A program made the translations under genes and the position numbers. A stretch of DNA of 64,000 nt, from contig JBDWKL010000054.1 in NCBI GenBank assembly GCA_039973685.1, positions 1 through 64,000 of the forward strand, in the 5' to 3' direction. Positions within the stretch are counted from its first letter, which is position 1, and every line of letters begins with the position of its first letter. This DNA comes from Hyphomicrobiales bacterium (GTDB lineage: Bacteria; Pseudomonadota; Alphaproteobacteria; Rhizobiales; JACESI01). Below are positions 8,717 through 17,562 of this stretch, piece by piece. The notes under the pieces were generated by a model that was given only the letters and a program-made list of their open reading frames with translations, did not search any database and was not told the origin of the DNA.

Positions 8717-9709
8717 TTGATTACTATTGACCTGAACGAGATTGAACGTGAAAGCAAAAAAGCGCTGATTGCGCATGGGGCCGCTGATTGGGTGGCAACT
8801 GAGGTTGCAAAAGCTGTTCGCAAAGCAGAAGCAACGGGCAATCGCATTTGCGGACTTTATTACCTTGAAAGCTATTGCAAGCAGCTTGTTAGTGGGCGTG
8901 TTCTCGGTGATGTGGAGCCTGTGGTCTCTAAACCCAAGCCAGCCAGTGTTTTGGTGGATGCAAAATTTGGCTTTGCACAAGCCGCATTCTCGCGTGCTCT
9001 TGCAACAGCTGTTGAGACGACGAAAGAAATGGGTACTGCGTCCCTTGCAATTGCGCATTCCCATACTTGCACATCGCTTGGCTATTTTACCGAACAAATC
9101 GCAGAAGCTGGATTGATCGGCATTGGTCTTACCAATGCGTCCGCCGTTGTTTCTCCTCCTAATGGCAACAAAGCGGTTCTTGGGACCAATCCAATCGCGA
9201 TGGCAATTCCGGCAAAAGATGGCGGCGTTCGTTTTCAGTTTGATCAAAGCACCAGCGCGATTGCTCTTGGCAAAATTACAATGGCGGCTGCCGCAGGTGA
9301 TGATATTCCGCTCGGTTGGGCTGTGGATGCTGACGGCAAACCAACCACGAACCCGAAAGAGGCTTTGAAAGGCTCGCTCGTTTCTAGTGGTGGTTATAAA
9401 GGCTATGGCTTTGGCTTGATGGCTGAAGTGCTTGCAGCTGCTGTTACAGGGTCAGTCAATTCAGTGACCATAAAAACCATCAAGCATCCCGATGGCCCGC
9501 CCCATGATCTTGGTCAGTTCTACATGATGATAGACCCAAGCGTTCATTCAGGTGATGGCTTTTATGAGCGGATTGAGATTTTAGCGGATGCTGTGACGTC
9601 GCAAGAGGGTGCAAGGTTGCCGGGATCGTTGCGGGTTTTGCCGGATAGCGTTGAGCTTGATCCTGCCGTTTGGGACTTGACCAAAACGCTTGCTGGAGGA
9701 CCGCAATGA
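8717..9709 (+). CDS. Ldh-family (malate/L-lactate dehydrogenase type II) oxidoreductase
   Basis: NAD(P)-dependent oxidoreductase of the family that includes sulfolactate, ureidoglycolate and malate dehydrogenases and delta-1-piperideine-2-carboxylate reductase; 330 residues. Diagnostic stretches are AIAHSHTCTSLGYF with the active-site histidine region, VLGTNPIAMAIP and GGYKGYGFGLMAEVL. The start is TTG 8717 after GGGGG (8706-8710), because the nearby ATG at 8712 stops after two codons. Its stop overlaps the next ATG (ATGA at 9706-9709). Substrate unknown; the neighbours suggest a 2-oxo/2-hydroxy acid or a cyclic imino acid. Confidence 0.82.
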   Translation: MITIDLNEIERESKKALIAHGAADWVATEVAKAVRKAEATGNRICGLYYLESYCKQLVSGRVLGDVEPVVSKPKPASVLVDAKFGFAQAAFSRALATAVETTKEMGTASLAIAHSHTCTSLGYFTEQIAEAGLIGIGLTNASAVVSPPNGNKAVLGTNPIAMAIPAKDGGVRFQFDQSTSAIALGKITMAAAAGDDIPLGWAVDADGKPTTNPKEALKGSLVSSGGYKGYGFGLMAEVLAAAVTGSVNSVTIKTIKHPDGPPHDLGQFYMMIDPSVHSGDGFYERIEILADAVTSQEGARLPGSLRVLPDSVELDPAVWDLTKTLAGGPQ

Positions 9710-10686
9710 GCGCGCCTTTAATCGATTGTCTGCAATACGCCAATTTTTCTGAGAAGATTTTTCAGCAAATGCATGAAGGCAAAGTGAATGCTGTGCATGT
9801 GACAATTGCGTATCACGAGAGCTTTCGTGAGATGATCCTTAATTTGGAACAATGGAACCGGTGGTTCGAATTGTATCCAGAGCTTATTTTTAAAGGTGAA
9901 ACGGGCGATGATGTGCGTCGTGCCCAAAAAGAAGGGCGCACGGCGATCTTCTTTGGGTTTCAAAACCCATCACCGATTGAAGATGATATTGGCCTGATCG
10001 AAATCTGCCACACACTCGGCATTCGCTTTATGCAGCTGACCTATAACAATCAATCCCTGCTTGCGACGGGCTGTTATGAGGAAAATGATACGGGCGTGAC
10101 CCGATTTGGCAAACAAGCGATCAAAGAGATGAACCGTGTCGGCATGGTGGTCGATATGAGCCATTCAGCAGATCGCTCAACGCTTGAAGCAATCGAACTG
10201 TCTGAACGCCCCATTGCAATCACGCATGCAAACCCTGCGTGGTGGCATCCGGCTTTGCGGAATAAGTCGGACGACGTTTTGAAGGCACTGACTGGGCGCG
10301 GTGGTATGCTCGGCTTTTCGCTTTATCCGCACCACTTGAAAGATGGTACGAATTGCACGCTGGAAAGCTTTACCCAGATGATTATGGAAACGGCAGAGCG
10401 TTACGGTGTTGAAAACATTGGCATTGGCAGCGATCTCTGTCAGGATCAGCCAGATAGTGTTGTGACGTGGATGCGGGTTGGCCGTTGGTCGAAAGAAATG
10501 GATTACGGCGAAGGCTCAGCAAGCGCTCCCGGATTTCCGCCAGACCCTGCATGGTTTCAAGGCAATCTTGATTTCGGCAATATTCGCGCCGGATTGGAGA
10601 AGGTCGGTTTTTCAAACGACAATGTGGATCAAATCATGGGTGGCAATTGGCTGCGCTTTTATGATCAATCCTTCGGCCCACAATAA
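9706..10686 (+). CDS. M19 (renal) dipeptidase homologue lacking one metal site
   Basis: Membrane-dipeptidase fold, 326 residues, no signal peptide, so cytoplasmic. The two histidines that bind the second zinc in human DPEP1 are kept 21 residues apart (VDMSH...AITH), as are the Arg in ALRNKSDD and Asp in GIGSD. However, the usual N-terminal DGHND reads DCLQY and the bridging glutamate (GVEG in the human enzyme) reads GFQN, so the ligands of the first zinc are gone. It may be a mononuclear hydrolase acting on something other than dipeptides. Starts by ATGA overlap with the previous gene. Confidence 0.8.
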   Translation: MSAPLIDCLQYANFSEKIFQQMHEGKVNAVHVTIAYHESFREMILNLEQWNRWFELYPELIFKGETGDDVRRAQKEGRTAIFFGFQNPSPIEDDIGLIEICHTLGIRFMQLTYNNQSLLATGCYEENDTGVTRFGKQAIKEMNRVGMVVDMSHSADRSTLEAIELSERPIAITHANPAWWHPALRNKSDDVLKALTGRGGMLGFSLYPHHLKDGTNCTLESFTQMIMETAERYGVENIGIGSDLCQDQPDSVVTWMRVGRWSKEMDYGEGSASAPGFPPDPAWFQGNLDFGNIRAGLEKVGFSNDNVDQIMGGNWLRFYDQSFGPQ

Positions 10687-10709
10687 AGGTCGCTTCTGGG
10701 AGGGAGACA

Positions 10710-12404
10710 ATGGCAGAAGTAGAGCATCTAGCAGAGTGGAATGAAGCGCCGTTGCGCGCACCCTCCGATGTGATGCGTCTTGAGCGCATGGGTTCATTTT
10801 TCCCAACCCGCCTAAGTTTTATGCGTACACTGACCCGCCGCTTGGCCCGTGAAGAAGCTAAGGTCTCTCGGCCTGTCTTTGATATGGATGATGAAGGCCA
10901 CGGTCGTGCTGTCTACTCTGTCGATGTTGGCGGCAAGACCTACAGCCTTGTCGCTTTCTCCATCAAGCTTGATCCGAATAAGCGCACGGACCGTGTGATT
11001 GCTGAAGCGTGGGATACGAGCTACGCGCTTTACGATGGTGTGCCGTCAAAAGAGGAAGTTGATCGGTTAGAGGCCAATGTGCCGCATCAAGAAGCAGGCA
11101 GATGTTGTGCTAAAGATTTGATTTTAAGCCGCGCGAATAAATCAGTTCGTCTGTTTGAACATGTGGTCGATTGCCTTTCGAAAGGCGAGCAGCCTCAAAT
11201 GGCGCAGATTGATGAAATTGGCTATTTGATGCGCACCACTGCGGTCTATGGCAATGGCAAATTTGGTATTGCCGACCGCACGAAAATTTGTGAGCGCGAC
11301 GGATTGTCTGGCCCGTTTCAGGCGGAGATGCTGACGGTTTGGCTCATTCGAGGCTTTACCCATGATCTCGCCAATCACGTTGCGTCAAAACGAGGTGGCG
11401 ATAAAGCGGTAGAACTTTCTGACGACATTAAACGCCATCTAGGTATCGGCAATTCCACAGGCCTTGGCATGGCACCCTTTTTGGTAAGCCATCCTGTTTT
11501 GATCAACAGCTGGATGCAAGTGCGTGAAACGGCTCTTGCAAGAGTGCGGGTCGTTGAAAGCTTAGATGAGAGTGCGGCCAAACGCGTTTTGGACTTGGTT
11601 GAGCGAGTGACCCGTCATTTAGCGCAATGGAATGTTGTCGACGAACGGCAAATGAACCGGATTGAAGTGGTGCGCGATGAATGGGCAACCATTACGTCGC
11701 AAATAGCGCTGGAAGCTCTAGTCCAACCTTACCCTTACGAGCAATTGTTAGAGCTTACAGAGAGCTGTTCGCTTGAATGTCAGGAATTGATGATTGCCCT
11801 TGTTCTTGAACCCAATGGCGAATTGATCGACGGCCTCGAAGAATGCATGGCAACGCCCTATGAAGCCCGACTTGAGCCGGCGATGAGTGTTGGTGCGCTT
11901 AAGGCCTTCATCGACGACAAAATGAAGTGGGCCTTGTCGCTTGATTTTGATCAAGCCAACGAGACAGCGCAATTTTGGTATGTGTCTGAGGAGAAGTTAG
12001 AGCCACGTCTCGGCCTTCGTTATGAAGAAGAGGGCGCGGAACTGGAAATGCCACTTGATATTGCAAGGCGCGTTCAAGCGCTTTACCGCGATATGGAGGG
12101 CATCGACCCAGACCAAACAATGGCTGAGTTCCTAATCGCCCACCCACATCATCGCTATGCAGCAAAGCGGGCGCAAACAATGGCACGTTTTCCTTATAGT
12201 GAAATCCAAGATAATTTGATCAGTGAGCGCTGCCTGCCCATCGACATGTTGCGCTGTAAACTGTCGTTTTTTGGTGCGTCAAAATTTGATCCAAAATCAG
12301 ACCGCTGGACCCGCATCACGCTTTATCAAGGAGCACCGTTGTTTCATGAACTTGGCACCGACCAAGCCGATGACTGGTGGCTTCCAGCTTTGGAAAGAGC
12401 ATAA
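10710..12404 (+). CDS. unrecognised 564-residue protein in the 2-hydroxyacid operon
   Basis: I do not recognise this family. The product is soluble (no signal peptide or membrane segment), 564 residues, slightly acidic. A block around residues 170-270 (YLMRTTAVYGNGKFG, then HLGIGNSTGLGMAPF) is glycine-rich and looks like the conserved core. The remainder is largely helical with many Glu/Arg pairs. Cysteines occur at GRCCAKD and SCSLEC. GGGAGGGAG (10696-10704) is a good ribosome binding site for ATG 10710. Its stop overlaps the next start (TAATG), so it is translated together with the DUF3726-like gene. Coding is certain; function is open. Confidence 0.75.
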   Translation: MAEVEHLAEWNEAPLRAPSDVMRLERMGSFFPTRLSFMRTLTRRLAREEAKVSRPVFDMDDEGHGRAVYSVDVGGKTYSLVAFSIKLDPNKRTDRVIAEAWDTSYALYDGVPSKEEVDRLEANVPHQEAGRCCAKDLILSRANKSVRLFEHVVDCLSKGEQPQMAQIDEIGYLMRTTAVYGNGKFGIADRTKICERDGLSGPFQAEMLTVWLIRGFTHDLANHVASKRGGDKAVELSDDIKRHLGIGNSTGLGMAPFLVSHPVLINSWMQVRETALARVRVVESLDESAAKRVLDLVERVTRHLAQWNVVDERQMNRIEVVRDEWATITSQIALEALVQPYPYEQLLELTESCSLECQELMIALVLEPNGELIDGLEECMATPYEARLEPAMSVGALKAFIDDKMKWALSLDFDQANETAQFWYVSEEKLEPRLGLRYEEEGAELEMPLDIARRVQALYRDMEGIDPDQTMAEFLIAHPHHRYAAKRAQTMARFPYSEIQDNLISERCLPIDMLRCKLSFFGASKFDPKSDRWTRITLYQGAPLFHELGTDQADDWWLPALERA

Positions 12405-13030
12405 TGTTTTCACTTAATGAGATTTCAGCAACGCTTAAAAAAGCTGCAATTGGCAGTGGATTTGATGTTGGCCGTGCTGAGGATATTGCCAAGGCTGGAT
12501 GCTGGTTGATTACTTCTGGTCGCGATGGAGCAGGCGTTGTGCTGCAAGCGATTGAAGCTGGACCGCAACCAATTAATTTTGACGAAGAAAATGGCCATTT
12601 CCAAAATGTGCATGTTGCGTCATGCGGATTGGCTGCTGTTGATATTGTGGAAGGCTCCGAACGCTTTGTCGTCTCTTTCGGCCCGCTTGATGTTCCAGAA
12701 TTGCAACTTGGTTTCGTTGGTGTTGCAAGTCGCGCCAATGATAACGACTACACGCTCGCATTTGGTAGCAAAGGTGGTGTTCTTTTATGCGTTGAGCCAG
12801 ATACGTCGCTTGATGATTTCTTTGGCGATAAAGCCGCAAAAATGACGCTTTGGACCGTCCGTCAGGGCGTGGTTATTTCGCAAGATGACCAAACAAACCA
12901 AGGCGAAGGCCATCGCATAGACCTAGAAGCATGGGTTAAGCTGCTCGATCTCGCCCATAAAACCTATGTACCAGCCAGTGAGGCTTCTCGTTTGTCGGGT
13001 GCTGGGGCTGGTTTGGTGGATAACGACTGA
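12404..13030 (+). CDS. DUF3726-like protein, last gene of the 2-hydroxyacid operon
   Basis: 208 residues, soluble. The start SLNEISATLKKAAIGSGFDVGRAEDIAKAG resembles the DUF3726 family as I remember it (a small alphaproteobacterial family of unknown role); that assignment is from memory and only fairly sure. The ATG overlaps the stop of the preceding gene (TAATG at 12402-12406), implying coupled translation and roughly equal amounts of the two proteins. A complex of the two is a reasonable guess. No catalytic motif seen. Confidence 0.65.
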   Translation: MFSLNEISATLKKAAIGSGFDVGRAEDIAKAGCWLITSGRDGAGVVLQAIEAGPQPINFDEENGHFQNVHVASCGLAAVDIVEGSERFVVSFGPLDVPELQLGFVGVASRANDNDYTLAFGSKGGVLLCVEPDTSLDDFFGDKAAKMTLWTVRQGVVISQDDQTNQGEGHRIDLEAWVKLLDLAHKTYVPASEASRLSGAGAGLVDND

Positions 13031-13186
13031 TTTTATAGGTATAGTTCCCTAAAAAACGGTTGTATGAACGATTTTTAATCGCAATACTTGAAAATGCCAC
13101 AGAAACATGTGTTGATTTCAATGAAGCTATCTGTGAGTCGGTCAACTTTTCATTCGGCCGACACAATACAAACTAAGAGGTGATGA

Positions 13187-13504
13187 ATGGCTGATTATTA
13201 TGCTGATGTAAAAAATTATGACAGTGGTGCGACCGAAGGTGTGGTTAAGAAGATTGTTAACCATTTAGGGATCGCCTTGCGCAACCGCGATTCATCGCTT
13301 GTTTCTTGCTCTGACGATACAGAACTAAGTCGTGTTCGTGAAAAGTGGTTGAAAAAGAAATTGGGTGAAACCGATGATGCTGCTTGCGACAAAGTTATCG
13401 CGAAAGTCTGTGAGACAATGAAACCTTCTAAGTCAAACAAGTCGCGTGTTACCTTCTACTATCTTTGTGCAAAAGAAGTTGGCAAGCTCAGCATGTTTGA
13501 GTAA
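13187..13504 (+). CDS. DUF2853 family protein
   Basis: Small soluble protein of 105 residues, matching the DUF2853 family by its start MADYYADVKNYD, the central VKKIVNHLGIALRNRDSSLV and the end SRVTFYYLCAKEVGKL. The family is widespread in proteobacteria, all-helical, and has no assigned function. The ATG follows AAGAGGTGATGA, a good ribosome binding site. It is a single-gene unit closed by a strong terminator 50 bp downstream. Confidence 0.85.
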   Translation: MADYYADVKNYDSGATEGVVKKIVNHLGIALRNRDSSLVSCSDDTELSRVREKWLKKKLGETDDAACDKVIAKVCETMKPSKSNKSRVTFYYLCAKEVGKLSMFE

Positions 13505-13555
13505 GCGATAATTCCGACACAAAACCCACAAATCTGTGGGCAAAGACTGTGTTTT

Positions 13556-13588
13556 AACGAGCGGGTTTGACCCGCTCGTTTTGTTTTT
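13556..13588 (+). terminator. rho-independent terminator after DUF2853
   Basis: An 11-bp perfect stem (AACGAGCGGGT / ACCCGCTCGTT) closes a 3-base loop and is followed by TTTGTTTTT. It separates DUF2853 from thyA. Confidence 0.88.
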
Positions 13589-13623
13589 GGACAAGGGAAC
13601 TCCGATTTTAAAAGAAGAGTGTT

Positions 13624-14418
13624 ATGCGGCAATATTTGGATTTGATGCAGCACGTGCTCGATAAGGGCCACGTGAAAGAAGACCGAACCGGAACAGGCAC
13701 ACGCTCTGTGTTTGGCCATCAAATGCGTTTTGATCTGGCGGATAGCTTCCCAATGCTCACCACGAAGAAATTGCATTTGCGCTCCATCATCTATGAGCTG
13801 TTGTGGTTCTTAAAGGGCGAAACCAATATCGCATACCTTAAAGAAAATGGCGTTCGCATCTGGGATGAATGGGCGGATGATAATGGCGACCTTGGGCCTG
13901 TCTACGGCTATCAATGGCGCTCTTGGCCGTCGCCTTCTGGCGGATCAGTTGATCAAATTTCCAAGGTCATGGATCAGATCATCAATACGCCAGATAGCCG
14001 TCGGATGATTGTTTCTGCTTGGAACCCCGCTTTGGTAGACGATATGGCGCTGCCGCCTTGTCACGCGCTGTTTCAGTTTTATGTGGCAGATGGGCGATTG
14101 TCTTGTCAGCTTTATCAACGCTCTGCCGATATCTTCCTCGGTGTGCCGTTCAACATTGCCTCTTATGCGCTTTTGACTTTGATGATGGCAAAAGTCGCGG
14201 GATTAAAACCGGGCGAATTTGTTCATTCCCTTGGTGATGCTCACCTTTATTCAAACCACCTTGACCAAGCACGCGAGCAATTATCGCGCACACCAACTGC
14301 AATGCCGGTTATGAAAATCAAAGACCGCGAGCAGGGCATTTTTGATTTTGAGTATGAAGATTTTGAGCTGATCGGTTATGAGGCCCAACCACACATTAAA
14401 GCTGCTGTTGCGGTTTAA
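13624..14418 (+). CDS. thyA: thymidylate synthase
   Basis: Converts dUMP and methylene-tetrahydrofolate to dTMP and dihydrofolate in the cytosol. The 264 residues match the E. coli enzyme in length and carry the catalytic cysteine at Cys146 in [13 protein letters not shown], the dUMP-binding [19 protein letters not shown] stretch, and [16 protein letters not shown] near the N terminus. AAGAAGAG precedes ATG 13624. The next gene, folA, regenerates tetrahydrofolate from its product, and the 9-bp gap suggests one transcript. Confidence 0.97.
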   Translation: MRQYLDLMQHVLDKGHVKEDRTGTGTRSVFGHQMRFDLADSFPMLTTKKLHLRSIIYELLWFLKGETNIAYLKENGVRIWDEWADDNGDLGPVYGYQWRSWPSPSGGSVDQISKVMDQIINTPDSRRMIVSAWNPALVDDMALPPCHALFQFYVADGRLSCQLYQRSADIFLGVPFNIASYALLTLMMAKVAGLKPGEFVHSLGDAHLYSNHLDQAREQLSRTPTAMPVMKIKDREQGIFDFEYEDFELIGYEAQPHIKAAVAV

Positions 14419-14427
14419 GGGGTGGTG

Positions 14428-14928
14428 ATGAGCAAGCCGATGATTTCAATGATGGCAGCCGTTGCAAAGAACCGTGTGATCGGTGCTGATAACGATATGC
14501 CGTGGCGCCTATCAACTGATTTAAAGCGCTTCAAAGCCGTTACGATGGGCAAGCCGATCATTATGGGGCGGCGAACCTTTGAAAGCGTTGGTAAAGCGCT
14601 GCCAGGTCGGCTGAATATCGTGATTAGTCGCAGCACTGACCTTACCCTTGAGGGTGCCGAAGTGGTTGCCACGTTGGACGAGGCGCTTGAGGTTGCAACG
14701 AATACTGGTACTGACGAAATTATGATCACAGGTGGCGGTCAGATTTATGCACTGATGATGGACCGTGCTGACAAGCTTTATATAACTGAGGTCGATGCTG
14801 AACCTGAAGGGGATACGGTCTTTCCTGAAATTGATCTTGCTAACTGGATAAAAGTTCACGAAGAAGACGTACCACGCGGCGAGAAAGATAGTGCAGAGAC
14901 GATTTACCGCATTTTTGAGCGAAAGTAG
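14428..14928 (+). CDS. folA: dihydrofolate reductase
   Basis: Reduces dihydrofolate with NADPH, restoring the folate used by ThyA. 166 residues with the family motifs AAVAKNRVIGADNDMPWRL, MGKPIIMGRRTFES, and ITGGGQIYALM for NADPH. The start is ATG 14428, with AAGGGG at 14417-14422; an in-frame GTG at 14422 lies inside that binding site. Residue Asp in the active-site loop (DNDMPW region) is consistent with the proton donor of the family. Confidence 0.95.
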   Translation: MSKPMISMMAAVAKNRVIGADNDMPWRLSTDLKRFKAVTMGKPIIMGRRTFESVGKALPGRLNIVISRSTDLTLEGAEVVATLDEALEVATNTGTDEIMITGGGQIYALMMDRADKLYITEVDAEPEGDTVFPEIDLANWIKVHEEDVPRGEKDSAETIYRIFERK

Positions 14929-15169
14929 CCAATATTTCGTTCAATTCGTATCGTTAAGCACTTGAATTTACCTTGTTTATGACCAGTTTCACCCTATGAC
15001 TTCCAATCTGAGTGGAAACTAGCAATATATCTTTAAACACCGTCTTGGCGTGTGATGCATTGTAACGGTGCAAAAGCTTGCTATAAAGCGACCCAATTGC
15101 AATCGCGCAACGAGGTTGGGCGAATGTTAGATTTGGATCACGGCGATCCGTAACTTTTGAGGAACAAAT
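14929..15169. other. intergenic region upstream of hflKC
   Basis: 241 bp that should carry the hflKC promoter. A small hairpin GGATC-ACGGC... is visible near 15135-15149, close to the hflK ribosome binding site. No ORF or RNA gene recognised, and I could not assign a sigma factor with confidence. Confidence 0.35.
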
Positions 15170-16339
15170 ATGCCTTGGAGCAATAATACCGGTGGCGGCA
15201 ACAAAGGCCCTTGGGGCGGCGGCGGCTCAAATGGAAATGGCGGCGGCGATGGCGGCGGTCCGTGGGGCGGCAACGGCAAAAATGGTCGTGGCGGCGGAAA
15301 CGGTGGCGGCGGTGGTAATGGAAACAATCCACCACCTGACCTCGAAGAGATGCTTCGCAAAGGTCAAGATCAGTTGAAACAAGTATTGCCCGGCGGCGGT
15401 GGTGCATCCAACTTCATGCTTGGCGGTGTCATTCTTATCGCGGCTTTTGGTTTGTGGTTGATGCAATCATTTTACACCATCCAGCCAAACCAGCTCGGCG
15501 TAGAGCTTGTTTTTGGTAAGCCAAAGCAAGAAATTTCAGGGCAGGGCCTTCACTTCCATTTCTGGCCAGTTGAATCTGTAGAGACTGTTCAAGTGACGGA
15601 AAACCGCATTACGATTGGCGGCACATCGGCACGTGGCGGAACAGCTGCTGCTGGTCTTATGCTTTCAGGTGACCAAAACATGGTTGAAGTTGAATTTGCC
15701 GCTCTTTGGCAGGTCAACGATGCAGGCGCTTATTTGTTTAATGTGCAAGACCCGCAAGAGATGGTGACGAAAGTTGCTGAAAGTGCGATGCGTGAAATCG
15801 TTGGTCGTCGTCCGGCGCAAGACATCTTCCGTGACAATCGTGCATCGATCTCTGAGGAAGTACGTGCGATTACGCAATCAACTCTTGAGAGCTATGGCAC
15901 TGGCATCCAAATCAACCGGATCACAATCGAAAACGTGGCACCGCCGCGTGAAGTTGCTGATGCGTTTGACGAAGTGCAGCGGGCTGAGCAAGACGAAGAT
16001 CGTTTTGTTGAAGAAGCCAATCGCTATTCAAACCAAAAACTGGGTGCAGCCCGTGGTGATGCCGCGCAAGCACGTGAGACAGCTGCTGGTTACAAAAAGC
16101 GGATTGTTGAAGAAGCAACTGGTGAAGCAGCACGTTTCGTCTCTGTTTATGACGAATACGCGAAGGCACCAGAAGTAACACGTAAGCGTTTGTTCCTTGA
16201 AACAATGGAACGTGTGCTTCGTAGTTCAAACAAAGTTATTTTGGGTAGTGAAGGTGCTGGCGGCCAAGGTGTTGTCCCGTATCTACCACTTCCAGAAATT
16301 GAAAAACGTGCCCGCGGCGCGAATACAGGAGGTCAGTAA
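15170..16339 (+). CDS. hflK: HflK, subunit of the HflKC membrane complex
   Basis: SPFH/prohibitin-type inner-membrane protein, 389 residues, which with HflC forms a large cage around the protease FtsH and limits its access to membrane substrates. Residues 1-45 are extremely rich in Gly and Asn. A single membrane segment (about residues 83-100) is followed by the SPFH domain (TIQPNQLGVELVFGKP) and a long charged coiled coil. The Gly-rich N terminus is usual for HflK. GAGGAACAAAT precedes the ATG. hflC follows after 2 bp. Confidence 0.95.
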   Translation: MPWSNNTGGGNKGPWGGGGSNGNGGGDGGGPWGGNGKNGRGGGNGGGGGNGNNPPPDLEEMLRKGQDQLKQVLPGGGGASNFMLGGVILIAAFGLWLMQSFYTIQPNQLGVELVFGKPKQEISGQGLHFHFWPVESVETVQVTENRITIGGTSARGGTAAAGLMLSGDQNMVEVEFAALWQVNDAGAYLFNVQDPQEMVTKVAESAMREIVGRRPAQDIFRDNRASISEEVRAITQSTLESYGTGIQINRITIENVAPPREVADAFDEVQRAEQDEDRFVEEANRYSNQKLGAARGDAAQARETAAGYKKRIVEEATGEAARFVSVYDEYAKAPEVTRKRLFLETMERVLRSSNKVILGSEGAGGQGVVPYLPLPEIEKRARGANTGGQ

Positions 16340-16341
16340 TC

Positions 16342-17223
16342 ATGGCTAATCGTTTCCCTTTAATCCTTGGCGGTTTTCTGATTATCGCTTTCATTATCTA
16401 CTCATCCATCTTCGTGGTGAATGAGCGGGAACAGGCTCTTGTGCTTCGCTTTGGTGAAATCAAACGCCAGATCAAAGAACCGGGTCTTTATTTCAAAGTT
16501 CCAACTAACATCGTTGATACGGTGCAGGTTCTTGAAGACCGTTTGCTTCGCTTGGACCTTGAAGACATTACGCTTCAGGTTTCTGGTGGTAAGTTCTACG
16601 TTGTGGACGCTTTCGTTGTGTACCGCATCGATGACCTTCGCCTCTTTAGAGAGCGTGCAGCGGGTAACATTCTTCAAGCTGAGAGCTTGCTGCGTACGCG
16701 TTTGAACGATGGTCTTCGTGACGTTTATGGTCGTCGCGGCTTTGAGGCAGCATTGTCTGAAGAACGTAATGCGATGATGGCGGAAGTTCGTGACCTTCTA
16801 TTCGGTCAGGTGAATTCATTCGGCATGAAAGTTGAAGATGTCCGCGTTCGTCGTACAGATTTAACCGCTGAAGTTTCAGACCAAACATTTGCTCGTATGT
16901 CGGCTGAACGTTTGGCAGAAGCTGAAAGACTGCGTGCGCGTGGTCGTGAGGCTGAGCAGCGCATTAAAGCGGTTGCTGATCGTCAAGCTATTGAGATTGT
17001 AGCTGAAGCAAACCGTGACGCAGAAATCCTCCGTGGTGAGGGCGATGCTGAACGTAACCGTCTATTTGCTGAAGCCTTTGGCCGAGACCCTGAGTTCTTT
17101 GAGTTTTACCGCTCAATGAGTGCTTATGAAAGAGCGCTACAAGACACAGGCACAACGCTTGTTCTGTCTCCAGACTCAGAATTCTTCCGCTTCTTCCAAG
17201 ATGATAACGGCGCGAAGAAGTAA
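16342..17223 (+). CDS. hflC: HflC, subunit of the HflKC membrane complex
   Basis: Partner of HflK in the FtsH-regulating complex; 293 residues. An N-terminal membrane anchor (residues 5-25) precedes the SPFH domain starting FVVNEREQALVLRFGEIKR, followed by the helical arm RARGREAEQRIKAVADRQA and the conserved end FFEFYRSMSAYERAL with L-S-P-DSEFFRFF. Start ATG lies 2 bp after the hflK stop, with AGGAGG (16328-16333) inside the hflK end. Co-transcribed with hflK and the DUF2065 gene. Confidence 0.95.
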   Translation: MANRFPLILGGFLIIAFIIYSSIFVVNEREQALVLRFGEIKRQIKEPGLYFKVPTNIVDTVQVLEDRLLRLDLEDITLQVSGGKFYVVDAFVVYRIDDLRLFRERAAGNILQAESLLRTRLNDGLRDVYGRRGFEAALSEERNAMMAEVRDLLFGQVNSFGMKVEDVRVRRTDLTAEVSDQTFARMSAERLAEAERLRARGREAEQRIKAVADRQAIEIVAEANRDAEILRGEGDAERNRLFAEAFGRDPEFFEFYRSMSAYERALQDTGTTLVLSPDSEFFRFFQDDNGAKK

Positions 17224-17243
17224 GACACTCAAAGGGTATCGCG

Positions 17244-17429
17244 ATGACGGATTTATTTGTTGGCATCGCGATTGCCTTGGCGTTTGAGGGTATTATCTAC
17301 GCCCTCTTTCCTGACCAGATGAAAGCAATGATGGCGCAGTTGTTAACTGCGCCATCTTCGTCTCTAAGAACCGGTGGTGTTATAGCACTTGCAATTGGCG
17401 TCTTTATTGTCTGGTTGGTTCGTGGCTGA
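17244..17429 (+). CDS. DUF2065 small membrane protein
   Basis: 61 residues with two membrane segments (about 4-22 and 43-60). The sequence matches the DUF2065 family (LFVGIAIALAFEGIIYALFPD), whose genes commonly sit directly after hflC. No proven function; the constant position suggests an accessory of the HflKC/FtsH complex. The gap to hflC is 20 bp, so it probably belongs to the same transcript. Confidence 0.85.
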   Translation: MTDLFVGIAIALAFEGIIYALFPDQMKAMMAQLLTAPSSSLRTGGVIALAIGVFIVWLVRG

Positions 17430-17562
17430 TTGGCCTTGAACTATTTGACCATCTCCAACCAAATAAAAGCAGTTTTTTGATCAAATACCCGTGACGGGAC
17501 ATTGATCTGCTTGTTGTTTACGCTCATGTTAGGTTCAACGAATTCTAATATGGAGTACCCCC

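Noticed and set aside
15138-15407. Minus-strand His/Arg-rich frames opposite the start of hflK
   Set aside because: They mirror the Gly/Asn-rich codons of HflK and have no start signals.
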